This document shows positions 24,300 through 32,139 of a stretch of DNA of 32,304 bases, in pieces (positions within the stretch are counted from its first letter, which is position 1; each line of letters begins with the position of its first letter). The position numbers were made by a program, and so were the translations under genes. The notes under the pieces were generated by a model. It was not told the origin of the DNA, did no database searches, and worked only from the letters and a program-made list of their open reading frames with translations. The stretch comes from Phycisphaerae bacterium (GTDB taxonomy: Bacteria > Planctomycetota > Phycisphaerae > UBA1845), in contig JAJDDV010000213.1 of the NCBI GenBank assembly GCA_029260135.1, positions 1 through 32,304 on the forward strand, in the 5' to 3' direction.

Positions 24300-25250
24300 A
24301 TGAGAATTGTCTGGCTACCACTCTCGGCGATGCTTCTGTGTGTCGGCTCATGTGCGACGAGCCCCGAACGATTCGACGAGGACGCAAGTCCGGGGGCTAA
24401 TTCACCGCCGGTCTCATTGCTAGGGCGACCGTTGCCTCCTATTCCGCCCGGGAACAACCGCGTCAGACTGGAACGAGATCTTACGGAGGCACGACAGGCG
24501 CTGGAGGCTGATCCGGATGATCCGGACAGAGTTATCTGGGTCGGACGTCGGCTCGGATACCTCTGGCGCATCGACGACGCGATCGCGGAGTTTACGCGTG
24601 GCATCTCAGAACATCCGGATTACGCCCGGCTCTATCGTCATCGAGGCCACCGTTACATCAGCGCTCGGCGGTTCGTGGATGCGATCGCCGATCTTGAGCA
24701 CGCAGCCAAGCTGATCGACGGAAAGCCCGACAAGATCGAACCAGACGGAGCACCGAATGACCGCAACATCCCACTGACGACCACGGGGTTCAACGTCTGG
24801 TATCACCTCGCGCTTGCGCGTTACCTGACGCAGGACTTTGAGGGCGCGGTGGCGGGGTTTCGCGAGGCCATGAAGTACAGCGGCGGCTTCGATGACAATC
24901 TCGTCGCCACGACCGACTGGATCTACATGGCCCTTCGCCGACGCGGGCGCGATGAGGAGGCGGCCGCGATACTCGAAGGCATTCATCCGGACATGGAGAT
25001 CATCGAGAATGGGCCCTACCATCGCCGCTTGCTGATGTATAAGGGGCTCATCACGCCGGAAGAGCTGCTCGACATGGAAACCGCTTCGGACCTCGACCTG
25101 GCCACGCTCGGATACGGGCTGGGGAATTGGTTCCTCTACAACGGTGATCCCGATCGCGCGGCTGAGGTCTTTCGTCGCGTCGTTTCAGGTCCCAACTGGC
25201 CGGCGTTTGGGTACATCGCGGCTGAGGTGGAATTGGCGAGGCGAGATTAG
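24300..25250 (+). CDS. TPR lipoprotein
   Basis: This 316-residue protein has a lipoprotein signal (MLLCVGSC, lipobox VGSC, Cys18), a Pro-rich linker, and TPR-like helices at about 60-135 (IDDAIAEFTRGISEHPDYAR; RRFVDAIADLEHAAKLIDG) and again at about 165-230 (VWYHLALARYLTQDFEGAVA). A last helical pair sits at the C-terminus (YNGDPDRAAEVFRRVVSGPN). It should be anchored on the periplasmic side of a membrane as a scaffold. ATG 24300 has only a weak GGA upstream, and the gene lies 37 nt behind Tricorn 2, so it is probably cotranscribed and could be a partner of that protease. No enzymatic motif is seen. The stop codon is one base from the stop of the convergent RNase gene. Confidence 0.82.
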   Translation: MRIVWLPLSAMLLCVGSCATSPERFDEDASPGANSPPVSLLGRPLPPIPPGNNRVRLERDLTEARQALEADPDDPDRVIWVGRRLGYLWRIDDAIAEFTRGISEHPDYARLYRHRGHRYISARRFVDAIADLEHAAKLIDGKPDKIEPDGAPNDRNIPLTTTGFNVWYHLALARYLTQDFEGAVAGFREAMKYSGGFDDNLVATTDWIYMALRRRGRDEEAAAILEGIHPDMEIIENGPYHRRLLMYKGLITPEELLDMETASDLDLATLGYGLGNWFLYNGDPDRAAEVFRRVVSGPNWPAFGYIAAEVELARRD

Positions 25251-25251
25251 C

Positions 25252-26649
25252 CTAGAGTTCCACGCGTTGCCCCGGCTGACTGGCCTCGACATTGTTGAAA
25301 CCCATGCCACGGAGCTTCTCGGCGAACGTCTGACGGCCCTCTTCTTCACCGTGCACGAGGTAGATGCGTTTTGTTTCGTTCTTGATAGGCTCGAGCAGAC
25401 GAAGAAGATCATCTTCGTCGGCGTGAGCACTGAACCCATGGATCTGTTCCACACGCGCTTTGACGCGGTACGGTTCGTGGAACAAGTTGACTTCTTTAGC
25501 GCCGTCCCCCAGCCGGCGCCCGAGTGTGTGCGCCGCTTGATATCCGGCGATCAGGATCGTGTTCTTGGGATCGGTAATGTTGTTCTTGATATGGTGGCGA
25601 ATGCGCCCAGCCTCGCACATGCCGCTGGCTGAGACGATGGTGTAGGGCCCCTTTGTGGTGTGAAGTCGTTTGCTCTCTTCGACGTTACGGATGTAGGTAC
25701 ACCACGGTGGGTTGAGCAGCTTGCCCGTCAGCGCCTTGAGCTCTCGCGCTTCTGCGTCGTAACATTCCGGGTGCATGAGGAAGACCTCGGTGGCGCTTAC
25801 CGCCAGCGGGCTGTCGACGAACACCGGGTGATCCGGAATGCGTCCGGCGGCAATCTCCTCGTGCAGGTGATAGACGATGGACTGTGTCCGCCCGACGGAG
25901 AAGGCAGGGATGATCACTTTTCCGCCACGTTCGTACGTGTCGCCCACAATGCGGCTCAAGTTCTCTTGCGCGACTTCCACCGACTCGTTCGTTCTTCCGG
26001 CGTAGGTGCTTTCGCAGATCAGTGTGTCGCAGGGCGGGAGCGGGTGTGGGTCGCGCACAATCGCTTTGTTCGGGCGACCCAGATCACCCGTGAAGAACAG
26101 TGACGGTGCATGCCCGTTGTTCTTCGCGAATTCGAGGCGAACGCCGGCTGATCCCAGAATGTGTCCCGCGTCTTGGAAGGACGCGAGCACGCCCGGAACC
26201 ACCTGAAACCAGCGGCCGTACGAAACCGTTTGCATCATGGAGACTGCGGCGCGCGCGTCGGATGCGTCGTACAAGGGTTCGATCGCGGGCAGCCCCTTGC
26301 GGCCTCGACGCTTGTTCACATAGAAGACGTCTTCCTCTTGAATGTGTGCCGAATCTGCCAGCATGATCGCGCAGAGGTCGCGCGTCGCGGGCGTGCAGAA
26401 GATCGGACCGGTGAAGCCCTCTCGAACCAGACGTGGCAGTCGGCCTGAATGGTCGATATGGGCGTGCGACAGAAGGACCGCTTGGATTTCAGTGGGCGGG
26501 ACAGGCCACGCGCGGTTTTTCTTTTCTGCTTCGTCGCGCCGGCCGTGATAGAGTCCGCAGTCCAGTGCGATCCAGCCCTGGGGCGTGTTGACCATATGCA
26601 TCGAACCGGTCACTTCCTCAACCGCACCGTGGAACAGCAGTTCCGGCAT
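25252..26649 (-). CDS. Metallo-beta-lactamase-fold RNase, beta-CASP family
   Basis: This 465-residue cytoplasmic enzyme resembles the archaeal/bacterial CPSF73-like exonucleases (COG1236). The zinc motif SHAHIDHSG (His62, His64, Asp66, His67) is joined by His163 (DAGHILGSAG), Asp189 (FTGDLG) and His433 (LVHGEEE). Beta-CASP motifs are present: Glu213 in CESTYAGR, ASGMCEAGR (341-349), and HGFSAHAD (404-411). It is expected to process or degrade RNA. The start ATG 26649 follows GAGAGGAAA. It is 61 nt downstream of the EamA gene on the same strand, so joint transcription is possible. It ends one base from the convergent lipoprotein gene, leaving no room for a terminator between them. Confidence 0.93.
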   Translation of the reverse strand: MPELLFHGAVEEVTGSMHMVNTPQGWIALDCGLYHGRRDEAEKKNRAWPVPPTEIQAVLLSHAHIDHSGRLPRLVREGFTGPIFCTPATRDLCAIMLADSAHIQEEDVFYVNKRRGRKGLPAIEPLYDASDARAAVSMMQTVSYGRWFQVVPGVLASFQDAGHILGSAGVRLEFAKNNGHAPSLFFTGDLGRPNKAIVRDPHPLPPCDTLICESTYAGRTNESVEVAQENLSRIVGDTYERGGKVIIPAFSVGRTQSIVYHLHEEIAAGRIPDHPVFVDSPLAVSATEVFLMHPECYDAEARELKALTGKLLNPPWCTYIRNVEESKRLHTTKGPYTIVSASGMCEAGRIRHHIKNNITDPKNTILIAGYQAAHTLGRRLGDGAKEVNLFHEPYRVKARVEQIHGFSAHADEDDLLRLLEPIKNETKRIYLVHGEEEGRQTFAEKLRGMGFNNVEASQPGQRVEL

Positions 26650-26710
26650 TTCGTTTCCTCTCGGTGAATTCGACGTTTCTCAATACGCTGACCGGCGTGC
26701 AGCATTCACA

Positions 26711-27643
26711 TCAGGTGTGATCGGTCGCTTGATCCTTCAGTTCCGCTGCATCGGGAATCGGAGTTCCTCTTGCCACGAGCCACACTCCCGCAAGTACACC
26801 GACCCCTCCCACGATCACATGGACGGTAACCCGTTCGCCGAGAATGGCAACCGCCGCCGCCAGCGTAACCAAGGGTTCCAGGTAGAGTAACGATCCTGTC
26901 CGCGCCGGGCCATGCTCGCTGATGGCTTGAAACCACAGATAATAGGCCAGACCACTGCACAGCAAACCCAATGCGACGACCGCCAGCCAGGCCTCCACTG
27001 TCATTTGATGTACAGAGAGCCCCGTCCAAGGGAGCGCGGTCAGCACAACCACGGAAGCCACGCCGGATGCAAACACGGTTACGCGCAAGGCGCCGCTTCG
27101 CGCAATGGGGGTGACGCCGACGAGTGTGTAGACGGTCCAGGTCAGGCAGGATAGGATCTGAAGAACGTCTCCGAATCTCGCTTGCTCGAAACCCGGGCTC
27201 GAAGCGAGGGTGACTACGCCAATTCCGGCTGCGCCGACTGCGATTCCCAGCCAGCCACGACCACCGATGCGCTGCTTGCCCAGCAGGTGCGCGCCCAGCG
27301 CAATGGTCACGGGGATGAAGCCGATGATCCAGCCTGTGTGGATGGCTGAGGTATATTGCAGCCCAAAGGCCTGAATCAGAAGATGCACACCGAGGACGAG
27401 GCCTAAGAGAATGCAGGCTCCCATATCGCGCCGCGACGGCAGAAACGGGCCGCCGCGGATTTGCAGGAGCAGGACCAGAAGTCCCGTCCCCAGTGCGAGT
27501 CGCAGGGCCACCAGGGCGACGGGGTCCATCGAACGCAGTGCGATTCGCGTCAGCACGAACGACGATCCCCACAGGAAAATGGCCACTAGGCCCTTTCCGG
27601 AGAGCGCCCACCGCCCCATGACGCGTTTCGGTCGACCGTTCAT
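26711..27643 (-). CDS. EamA-family (DMT superfamily) transporter
   Basis: This 310-residue protein has about ten hydrophobic helices in two EamA halves, typical of drug/metabolite exporters such as RhaT/YdcZ-type permeases. The first half begins KGLVAIFLWGSSFVLTRIAL, and the second contains LLCSGLAYYLWFQAI and LYLEPLVTLAAAVAILGERV, the conserved end of the repeat. I chose ATG 27643 because it gives the usual length and places the first helix near residue 15; the in-frame extension to 27847 is Arg/Pro-rich and unlikely to be coding. The substrate cannot be predicted. A beta-CASP RNase gene follows 61 nt downstream. Confidence 0.9.
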   Translation of the reverse strand: MNGRPKRVMGRWALSGKGLVAIFLWGSSFVLTRIALRSMDPVALVALRLALGTGLLVLLLQIRGGPFLPSRRDMGACILLGLVLGVHLLIQAFGLQYTSAIHTGWIIGFIPVTIALGAHLLGKQRIGGRGWLGIAVGAAGIGVVTLASSPGFEQARFGDVLQILSCLTWTVYTLVGVTPIARSGALRVTVFASGVASVVVLTALPWTGLSVHQMTVEAWLAVVALGLLCSGLAYYLWFQAISEHGPARTGSLLYLEPLVTLAAAVAILGERVTVHVIVGGVGVLAGVWLVARGTPIPDAAELKDQATDHT

Positions 27644-27730
27644 GCGTCGATCGTAGCAGAGCGTCGACAGATCACCAGGACGGGCGGACGGTCCGCGAGC
27701 TTGTAGCGGGGTGTTTTCCTGACAGGAATC

Positions 27731-27806
27731 GGCATCCGGATGCGTCTTTGAGCCATGGGCATCCGTTGCGCGGCCTCTAGGGGCTCGCCGGGCATCGGTA
27801 CGGATG
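27731..27806. repeat. Three GGCATC-led short repeats, one a perfect palindrome
   Basis: GGCATC occurs at 27731, 27759 and 27791. The first is inside the perfect palindrome GCATCCGGATGC (27732-27743), and the third inside the near-palindrome CATCGGTACGGATG. Placement in a divergent intergenic region suggests regulator binding sites; this is inference. Confidence 0.3.
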
Positions 27807-27827
27807 GGGCACAGCAGGAGAGATACC

Positions 27828-28074
27828 ATGAATCGGAGTCGAACCACTCACGATGGGCGCAAAGACGGCCTTTGCCATCTTCGCGGGCCCGCTGGCGTCG
27901 ATTCTCTTGGTCGCGTCCGACGCGTTGACCGCGGTTCACAAAACCGCCTTCGAGCAGTTGCTCGAATCGGGACGGAGTGACGAGCAGACCGGAGCTGCCA
28001 AGGCTGCGTTCCGTCGGGTATCATCCAAGCGCGGTGACGGCAGCGTGGCCATTCGCCGAAAGGTTCGTCCCTGA
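27828..28074 (+). other. Possible small exported protein gene, perhaps frameshifted
   Basis: ATG 27828 has a strong Shine-Dalgarno (AGGAGAG, 27816-27822), but its frame gives only 50 Arg-rich residues, ending at 27980. A second frame from ATG 27853 gives 73 residues that begin like a signal peptide (GAKTAFAIFAGPLASILLVA), yet it has no ribosome binding site of its own. A single indel between 27830 and 27853 would join the good start to the good frame. So this may be a broken small gene, a sequencing error, or two chance frames. No homology is recognised. Confidence 0.25.
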
Positions 28075-28150
28075 CCCAGGGAAGGGAGTGTACGACCCAG
28101 ATTACCGGAGCCCCACAAAGCGCCAGCCGATCATAATCAGGAGCAACATC

Positions 28151-29668
28151 ATGACCCGGATGAACACCGACACCGTTTCTTGCACTGGCCTGGCGGCGCT
28201 GATTATAGCCGTGTTCTCGCCGGTGACTTGTCCCGCACAACAGACACGAGGTGCGTACAAGGACGTCAAGGAAATGCCGCCGGGCTTCGTCGGCGAACGA
28301 ATTCAGGGTCTTCTCGATACGATCAACGCCAACGACCCGGAAGTAGTGCGCGCCTTCGTCGAGAAGAGGTTCACCAGAGGGTTCCGCAGCTTCGCGCCCA
28401 TGGAACAGCACATCGATGTTTTTCAGGATGTCTATAGCCGCAGTCACGGGCTGGAGTTTTACGGCATCCGAAAGTACGAAGACCCAACGCCCGACTCCGA
28501 AGTCGTCGTGATCCTTCAGAGCAATCTGACGCAGGGTTGGCAGGCGTTCGTGATGAACATCGAGGCCAAACCGCCGCATCGCATCGAGGGTCTCCAGTTT
28601 GCGCCGGCTCGGCCACCGAGCGATCTTCCGCCGCCCACCACGTTAACGGATGGGCAGAAGATCAAGGAGCTGAAATCGTTCGTGCAGCGTCTGGTCGACG
28701 CCGACGCGTTTTCGGGAACCGTGCTGCTCGCGAGGGACGGCAAGGTCCTTTTTCAGGGGGCCTATGGGCAGGCCAGCAAGCGATTCGACGTTCCCAACAA
28801 GATCGACACCAAGTTCAATTTGGGCTCGATGAACAAGATGTTCACCGGTGTCGCCATCGCACAGCTCGCTGAGAGTGGAAAGCTCTCGCTCGACGATTCG
28901 CTCGGCAAGTTCCTCTCGACCGACTGGCTTCCCCATGCCGTCACCGACAAGATCAAGATCAAGCACCTTCTCACGCACACGTCGGGGCTGGGGAGCTACT
29001 TCAACGAAACCTACATGGAGTCTTCCAAGGCCCTGTTTCGGCAGCTCGACGACTACAAGTCGCTCATTTCGGATTCGCAGCTCGCCTTCGAGCCAGGTAC
29101 GGATTGGCAATACAGCAACACGGGCATGTTCCTCCTCGGAGTCGTCATCGAGAAGGTGACGGGGCAGGACTACTTCGACTACGTTCGCAAGAACATCTAC
29201 AAGCCGGCCGGTATGATCAATTCCGACTGCTACGACATGGACAGACCGATCCCCAACCTCGCCATGGGATATTCCAGGGAGCAAGCGAGCGACGGCGGTC
29301 CGCCCTGGACCAACAACCTCTACAAGCACGTCATTCGAGGCGGCCCTGCCGGTGGCGGCTTTTCTACCGTCGAGGATCTCCTGCGGTTCGACGTCGCCCT
29401 GCGATCCCACAAACTCCTTGGTCCCAAGTTCACGCAGATGGTGTGGACCGCGAAGCCGGATTGGAACTCGCCGGATTACGGATTCGGATTCGGCGTTCGC
29501 GGCGCTCCCGACGATCGCAGCGCAGGCCACAGCGGCGGATTCGACGGTATCAGCGCCAATCTCGACATGTTTCTCGACTCGGGATACACCGCGATCGTCA
29601 TGTCCAACTATGACGGTGGATCACAAGCCGTCAGTGCGAAGATGCGAGAGTTGATCGGAAGGAGATGA
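28151..29668 (+). CDS. Secreted serine hydrolase, class C beta-lactamase fold (S12 family-like)
   Basis: This 505-residue protein starts at ATG 28151 with AGGAG at 28139-28143. Residues about 10-30 form a signal peptide (LAALIIAVFSPVTCPAQ). Residues about 40-160 look like an NTF2-like domain often found before this catalytic domain. The beta-lactamase/transpeptidase-like domain covers about 175-500, with SxxK at Ser226-Met-Asn-Lys229 (LGSMNKMFTG), Tyr321-Ser-Asn323 (YSNTG), and His460-Ser-Gly462 (GHSGGFDG) in the place of the KTG box. The HxG variant is common in esterases and D-amino-peptidases of this fold, so peptidase or esterase activity is as likely as beta-lactam hydrolysis. It is convergent with a BlaI/M56 pair beyond a long stem-loop, which makes a link possible but unproven. 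Confidence 0.88.
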   Translation: MTRMNTDTVSCTGLAALIIAVFSPVTCPAQQTRGAYKDVKEMPPGFVGERIQGLLDTINANDPEVVRAFVEKRFTRGFRSFAPMEQHIDVFQDVYSRSHGLEFYGIRKYEDPTPDSEVVVILQSNLTQGWQAFVMNIEAKPPHRIEGLQFAPARPPSDLPPPTTLTDGQKIKELKSFVQRLVDADAFSGTVLLARDGKVLFQGAYGQASKRFDVPNKIDTKFNLGSMNKMFTGVAIAQLAESGKLSLDDSLGKFLSTDWLPHAVTDKIKIKHLLTHTSGLGSYFNETYMESSKALFRQLDDYKSLISDSQLAFEPGTDWQYSNTGMFLLGVVIEKVTGQDYFDYVRKNIYKPAGMINSDCYDMDRPIPNLAMGYSREQASDGGPPWTNNLYKHVIRGGPAGGGFSTVEDLLRFDVALRSHKLLGPKFTQMVWTAKPDWNSPDYGFGFGVRGAPDDRSAGHSGGFDGISANLDMFLDSGYTAIVMSNYDGGSQAVSAKMRELIGRR

Positions 29669-29687
29669 CCGGTACGTATCCGTTGCG

Positions 29688-29770
29688 CCGGATCCGGAAG
29701 TCGCCAGCCAACACCTCACCCATTCGATGCTTCGTGGTGAGGCCATTGGCTGGGACGATTCCGGATACCG
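29688..29770. terminator. Long imperfect stem-loop between convergent genes
   Basis: The left arm (29688-29720) and right arm (29736-29770) are largely reverse complementary, with perfect blocks ATCCGGAA, CCAGCCAA and CCTCACC against their partners, and a 15-nt loop. It lies exactly between the stops of the serine hydrolase and the M56 gene, so a bidirectional terminator is the simplest role. There is no U-tract on either side, so a different RNA or repeat function is possible. Confidence 0.55.
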
Positions 29771-31534
29771 TTAGGACTCCTGCAGCTTGGTCAGAAGAGC
29801 CTCGAGTTTTTCGAGCATCCGTGTGAGCGTCGCGGTTCTTTCGGCGTCCCGCTCGACAGCCAGTTTCGCACGGATCGTGGAGATATTGTTCTCGAGTTCG
29901 GCGAACCGAGGATAATTGTCGGGAGGCCACTTCTTCCGAGCGCCATCCCCCGGCGCGCCGTGGTCGAGCATGCGAGCGCTACAGCCCCTCGGATTTCGGA
30001 CGCGCACCACGATGGACCAGAGGTTGTCGAGTTCATCGCGGGTCGGTTCGCCTACCGCATGATCGAGCAACCAGCTCTGCACATCGAGCGCGTCGTGGAA
30101 AAACTCCAGGTCCATCGAATCCGTTCCCGCAGAGTCACGCCGATCCGCATACGCGATCAACGTGACGGCGCGAATCGCACCAAAGACCTCCAGCACGTCC
30201 AGGCGATCGCTGTGGTTCCGATCGGCGTACGGAAACTCCTCCATAAACGCTTCGCTGTTCCGCATGGCGACGGCAATCAGGTACGCGGACTTCTCGGCGT
30301 ACGACACCGCACCGTCACCGGTGAAGTCCGCCGCCTCATGCGCCGCCACCCGGTGGTACAATTCGATCGCATGTTCCTTCACCGACTCGTCCGTGGCAGA
30401 CCGAACGTCACCTGGTTGACTTCCCGTGGCCTCGCGTCCGCCCGACAGGGCGAAGACAGCCCAAACCAGCGAGAAGGCCACCGCGAGCAGGCCCCAAGAT
30501 CGCCGTTCCATGGTTCGGCGAGGTGCTTCAAAGATCATCTCGATTCTCCTTTCGATACTTGAAGGGTGACCAGCCATGCCGCACGGGTGATACGCAAGCC
30601 GACCGGACCGTACCGGTCGCATCGCTTGCACCAGACACAAGGCATACTCGCCGGCGGTCAGCTTGCCGAGACGAAGGGCCCATTCGTCGCAGGCTTGCTC
30701 ACAGACGGCGTCGATGCGACGGTTCACCCACGCAACGACCGGCCAGAAAAAGAACACCGTTCCTGTCGTCCACTGAAGGTATCGCACGAGCATGTCGCCA
30801 CGCCTCAGGTGTGCCACTTCATGGACGACCACAGTCTCCAACTCGTCACGCACCGCGAGGTGGTGGTGAGCGAGAATCAACACGGGAGAGAAGAGCCCCA
30901 TGACAAACGGAGCCGAGCGCTGATCGCTAACGCGTACCTGGGGAATCCGGCGGACGCCAAGCTGTCGACAGATGCGAACCACCAACCGCCGCGTCGGCGG
31001 ATCCGCCGACGGCATCGCACGACACCGCCTGACCAGCGATCGATACGTCGCGAGACGCCACGCGAACAGTGCGAGAAGCCCCGCCAGGTATCCAGCGCCA
31101 AGTACGCTCCGCCATCGAATCGGTTCTCGCGCTGCGTGGACAAGGTTGGTCTTGTTGCTCGGAACAGCCAGGGCCGTCGACGTCACCGTTTCGGTAGCCG
31201 TTTCTGTACTGAGCGTCGACAGGAATGGAACGGCCCGACGATCGGGGCGCGCGTCATCGATGGGCGACTCCGCCACAGTCGAACCGGCCCAGGCGTTGGC
31301 GATCGCACTGGCCAGTGAGAACGAACTCGCCGGCCCGATCGGAATGAGGAACTTGATCAGTACAATCGACCACAGCAGCGTTTCGAGCCCCGGGCGCAAA
31401 CGCCGGGGTGCAAACCGCACGACCAGGCAGGTGAAGGCGGCCAGCGCCGTCCCAAGGAGCACCGCCTGTTGGATCCAACTGAGAAGAAGCGTAGAGGATG
31501 GAGAAAGGTCAGTCGCTACGTGTGCCGCGTCCAT
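29771..31534 (-). CDS. M56-family (BlaR1-like) membrane metallopeptidase with EF-hand C-terminal domain
   Basis: This 587-residue membrane protein starts at ATG 31534, set by AAGGAGGA (31541-31548). Hydrophobic segments lie near 15-38, 52-70, 143-163, 258-271 and 346-365. The cytoplasmic zinc protease has His238-Glu239-Val-Ala-His242 and a likely third ligand in CEQACDEW (Glu279/Asp283). After the last helix, where BlaR1 carries a penicillin-binding sensor, it has instead two canonical EF-hand loops: 403-414 (DFTGDGAVSYAE) and 438-449 (DRNHSDRLDVLE). A charged coiled coil ends the protein (about 545-585). By family it cleaves the partner BlaI-type repressor upon a signal. Here the signal is probably not a beta-lactam; calcium binding is inference. 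The gene overlaps the repressor gene by 26 nt. Confidence 0.88.
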   Translation of the reverse strand: MDAAHVATDLSPSSTLLLSWIQQAVLLGTALAAFTCLVVRFAPRRLRPGLETLLWSIVLIKFLIPIGPASSFSLASAIANAWAGSTVAESPIDDARPDRRAVPFLSTLSTETATETVTSTALAVPSNKTNLVHAAREPIRWRSVLGAGYLAGLLALFAWRLATYRSLVRRCRAMPSADPPTRRLVVRICRQLGVRRIPQVRVSDQRSAPFVMGLFSPVLILAHHHLAVRDELETVVVHEVAHLRRGDMLVRYLQWTTGTVFFFWPVVAWVNRRIDAVCEQACDEWALRLGKLTAGEYALCLVQAMRPVRSGRLAYHPCGMAGHPSSIERRIEMIFEAPRRTMERRSWGLLAVAFSLVWAVFALSGGREATGSQPGDVRSATDESVKEHAIELYHRVAAHEAADFTGDGAVSYAEKSAYLIAVAMRNSEAFMEEFPYADRNHSDRLDVLEVFGAIRAVTLIAYADRRDSAGTDSMDLEFFHDALDVQSWLLDHAVGEPTRDELDNLWSIVVRVRNPRGCSARMLDHGAPGDGARKKWPPDNYPRFAELENNISTIRAKLAVERDAERTATLTRMLEKLEALLTKLQES

Positions 31535-31964
31535 GCGGTGTCCTCCTTGACTCCGTTCGCCGAGATGGGCTGCGAGATTCACCTTGCTTCCGTGCTTTGA
31601 TTCCCGCCTCGATCTGCCTAAGGTCTTCGTCCGTCAGGTCCGCCTCGCCAACCAGACGGAGAACCAAGTCTCCCGCCTGCCCATCGAACACGGTCTGAAG
31701 AAACTGGCTGAGACGTTGCCCCAGCACACGATCGCGACGAATCGCGGGCGTGTACACGAAGGGTTGTCGCTCCCGATCCACCGAAAGCGCCCCTTTCTCC
31801 GCCAGCTGCGTCATCATCGTCATGACGGTGGTATACGCAGGCGCATCGCCACCCTCCGTCGACAGCACATCCAAACACTGGCGTACCGTTCCCGGACCCG
31901 TCTCCCACAGGACCTTCATGATCCGCAGTTCCGCCGCCGTGATGTTTGGAACCCGTCTTGGCAT
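31509..31964 (-). CDS. BlaI/MecI/CopY-family transcriptional repressor
   Basis: This 151-residue protein has an N-terminal winged helix (NITAAELRIMKVLWETGPGT; AYTTVMTMMTQLAEKGALSV) and the beta-wing RQPFVYTPAI, the hallmarks of the family. The C-terminal dimerisation region follows (LSQFLQTVFDGQAGDLVLRL). An Arg/Ser-rich tail of about 25 residues is unusual and may be flexible. The start ATG 31964 follows GGAGG (31971-31975) with a 6-nt spacing. The 3' end overlaps the M56 gene by 26 nt, so the two form one operon. A promoter and palindrome directly upstream suggest autorepression, relieved when the M56 protease cleaves the repressor. Confidence 0.93.
   Translation of the reverse strand: MPRRVPNITAAELRIMKVLWETGPGTVRQCLDVLSTEGGDAPAYTTVMTMMTQLAEKGALSVDRERQPFVYTPAIRRDRVLGQRLSQFLQTVFDGQAGDLVLRLVGEADLTDEDLRQIEAGIKARKQGESRSPSRRTESRRTPHGRGTRSD
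31541..31548 (-). promoter_or_regulatory. Shine-Dalgarno AAGGAGGA that sets the M56 start
   Basis: The minus-strand sequence AAGGAGGA ends 6 nt before ATG 31534 and lies inside the end of the repressor gene. It decides this start over an earlier in-frame codon at 31582. Confidence 0.75.
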
Positions 31965-31994
31965 CGAAGACCTCCAATTACTAAGCCTATCGGA

Positions 31995-32023
31995 AGTCTA
32001 CTATATGCATAGTAGGTTGGCAA
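31995..32023 (-). promoter_or_regulatory. Candidate promoter of the BlaI-M56 operon
   Basis: On the minus strand, TTGCCA (32018-32023, five of six to consensus) and TAGACT (31995-32000, four of six) are 17 nt apart. The operator-like palindrome fills the spacer and touches the -10, as expected for a repressor that blocks its own promoter. Confidence 0.45.
31998..32015. promoter_or_regulatory. Operator-like palindrome, probable BlaI-family binding site
   Basis: CTACTATATGCATAGTAG consists of perfect 7-bp arms (CTACTAT / ATAGTAG) around a 4-nt centre, 33 nt upstream of the repressor ATG. BlaI-family repressors bind dyad sites with ACTA/TAGT half-site character in their own promoter regions. 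The assignment is by position and symmetry. Confidence 0.6.
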
Positions 32024-32139
32024 GCGAAAAGTTCTTTTTTTCTGTGCGCGGTTGGGGGGCGTGACGTTCGGCCAGAGACCGGAAATCCATCACCCTCGGG
32101 CGCTACGAGAGGTGAAGACACCTGCGTCGGACGTCGCCT

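Larger units (their letters stand above)
27644..28150. other. Divergent intergenic region with repeated GGCATC motifs and a doubtful small ORF
   Basis: This stretch of about 500 nt lies between the EamA gene (-) and the serine hydrolase (+). It has three GGCATC-led motifs (27731, 27759, 27791), a strong Shine-Dalgarno at 27816-27822, and two overlapping small frames described separately. No BlaI-type palindrome is visible upstream of the hydrolase. Confidence 0.5.

Noticed and set aside
27644..28150. A second BlaI-type palindrome upstream of the serine hydrolase
   Set aside because: I looked for CTACTAT / ATAGTAG half-sites and found none, so direct co-regulation is not supported.
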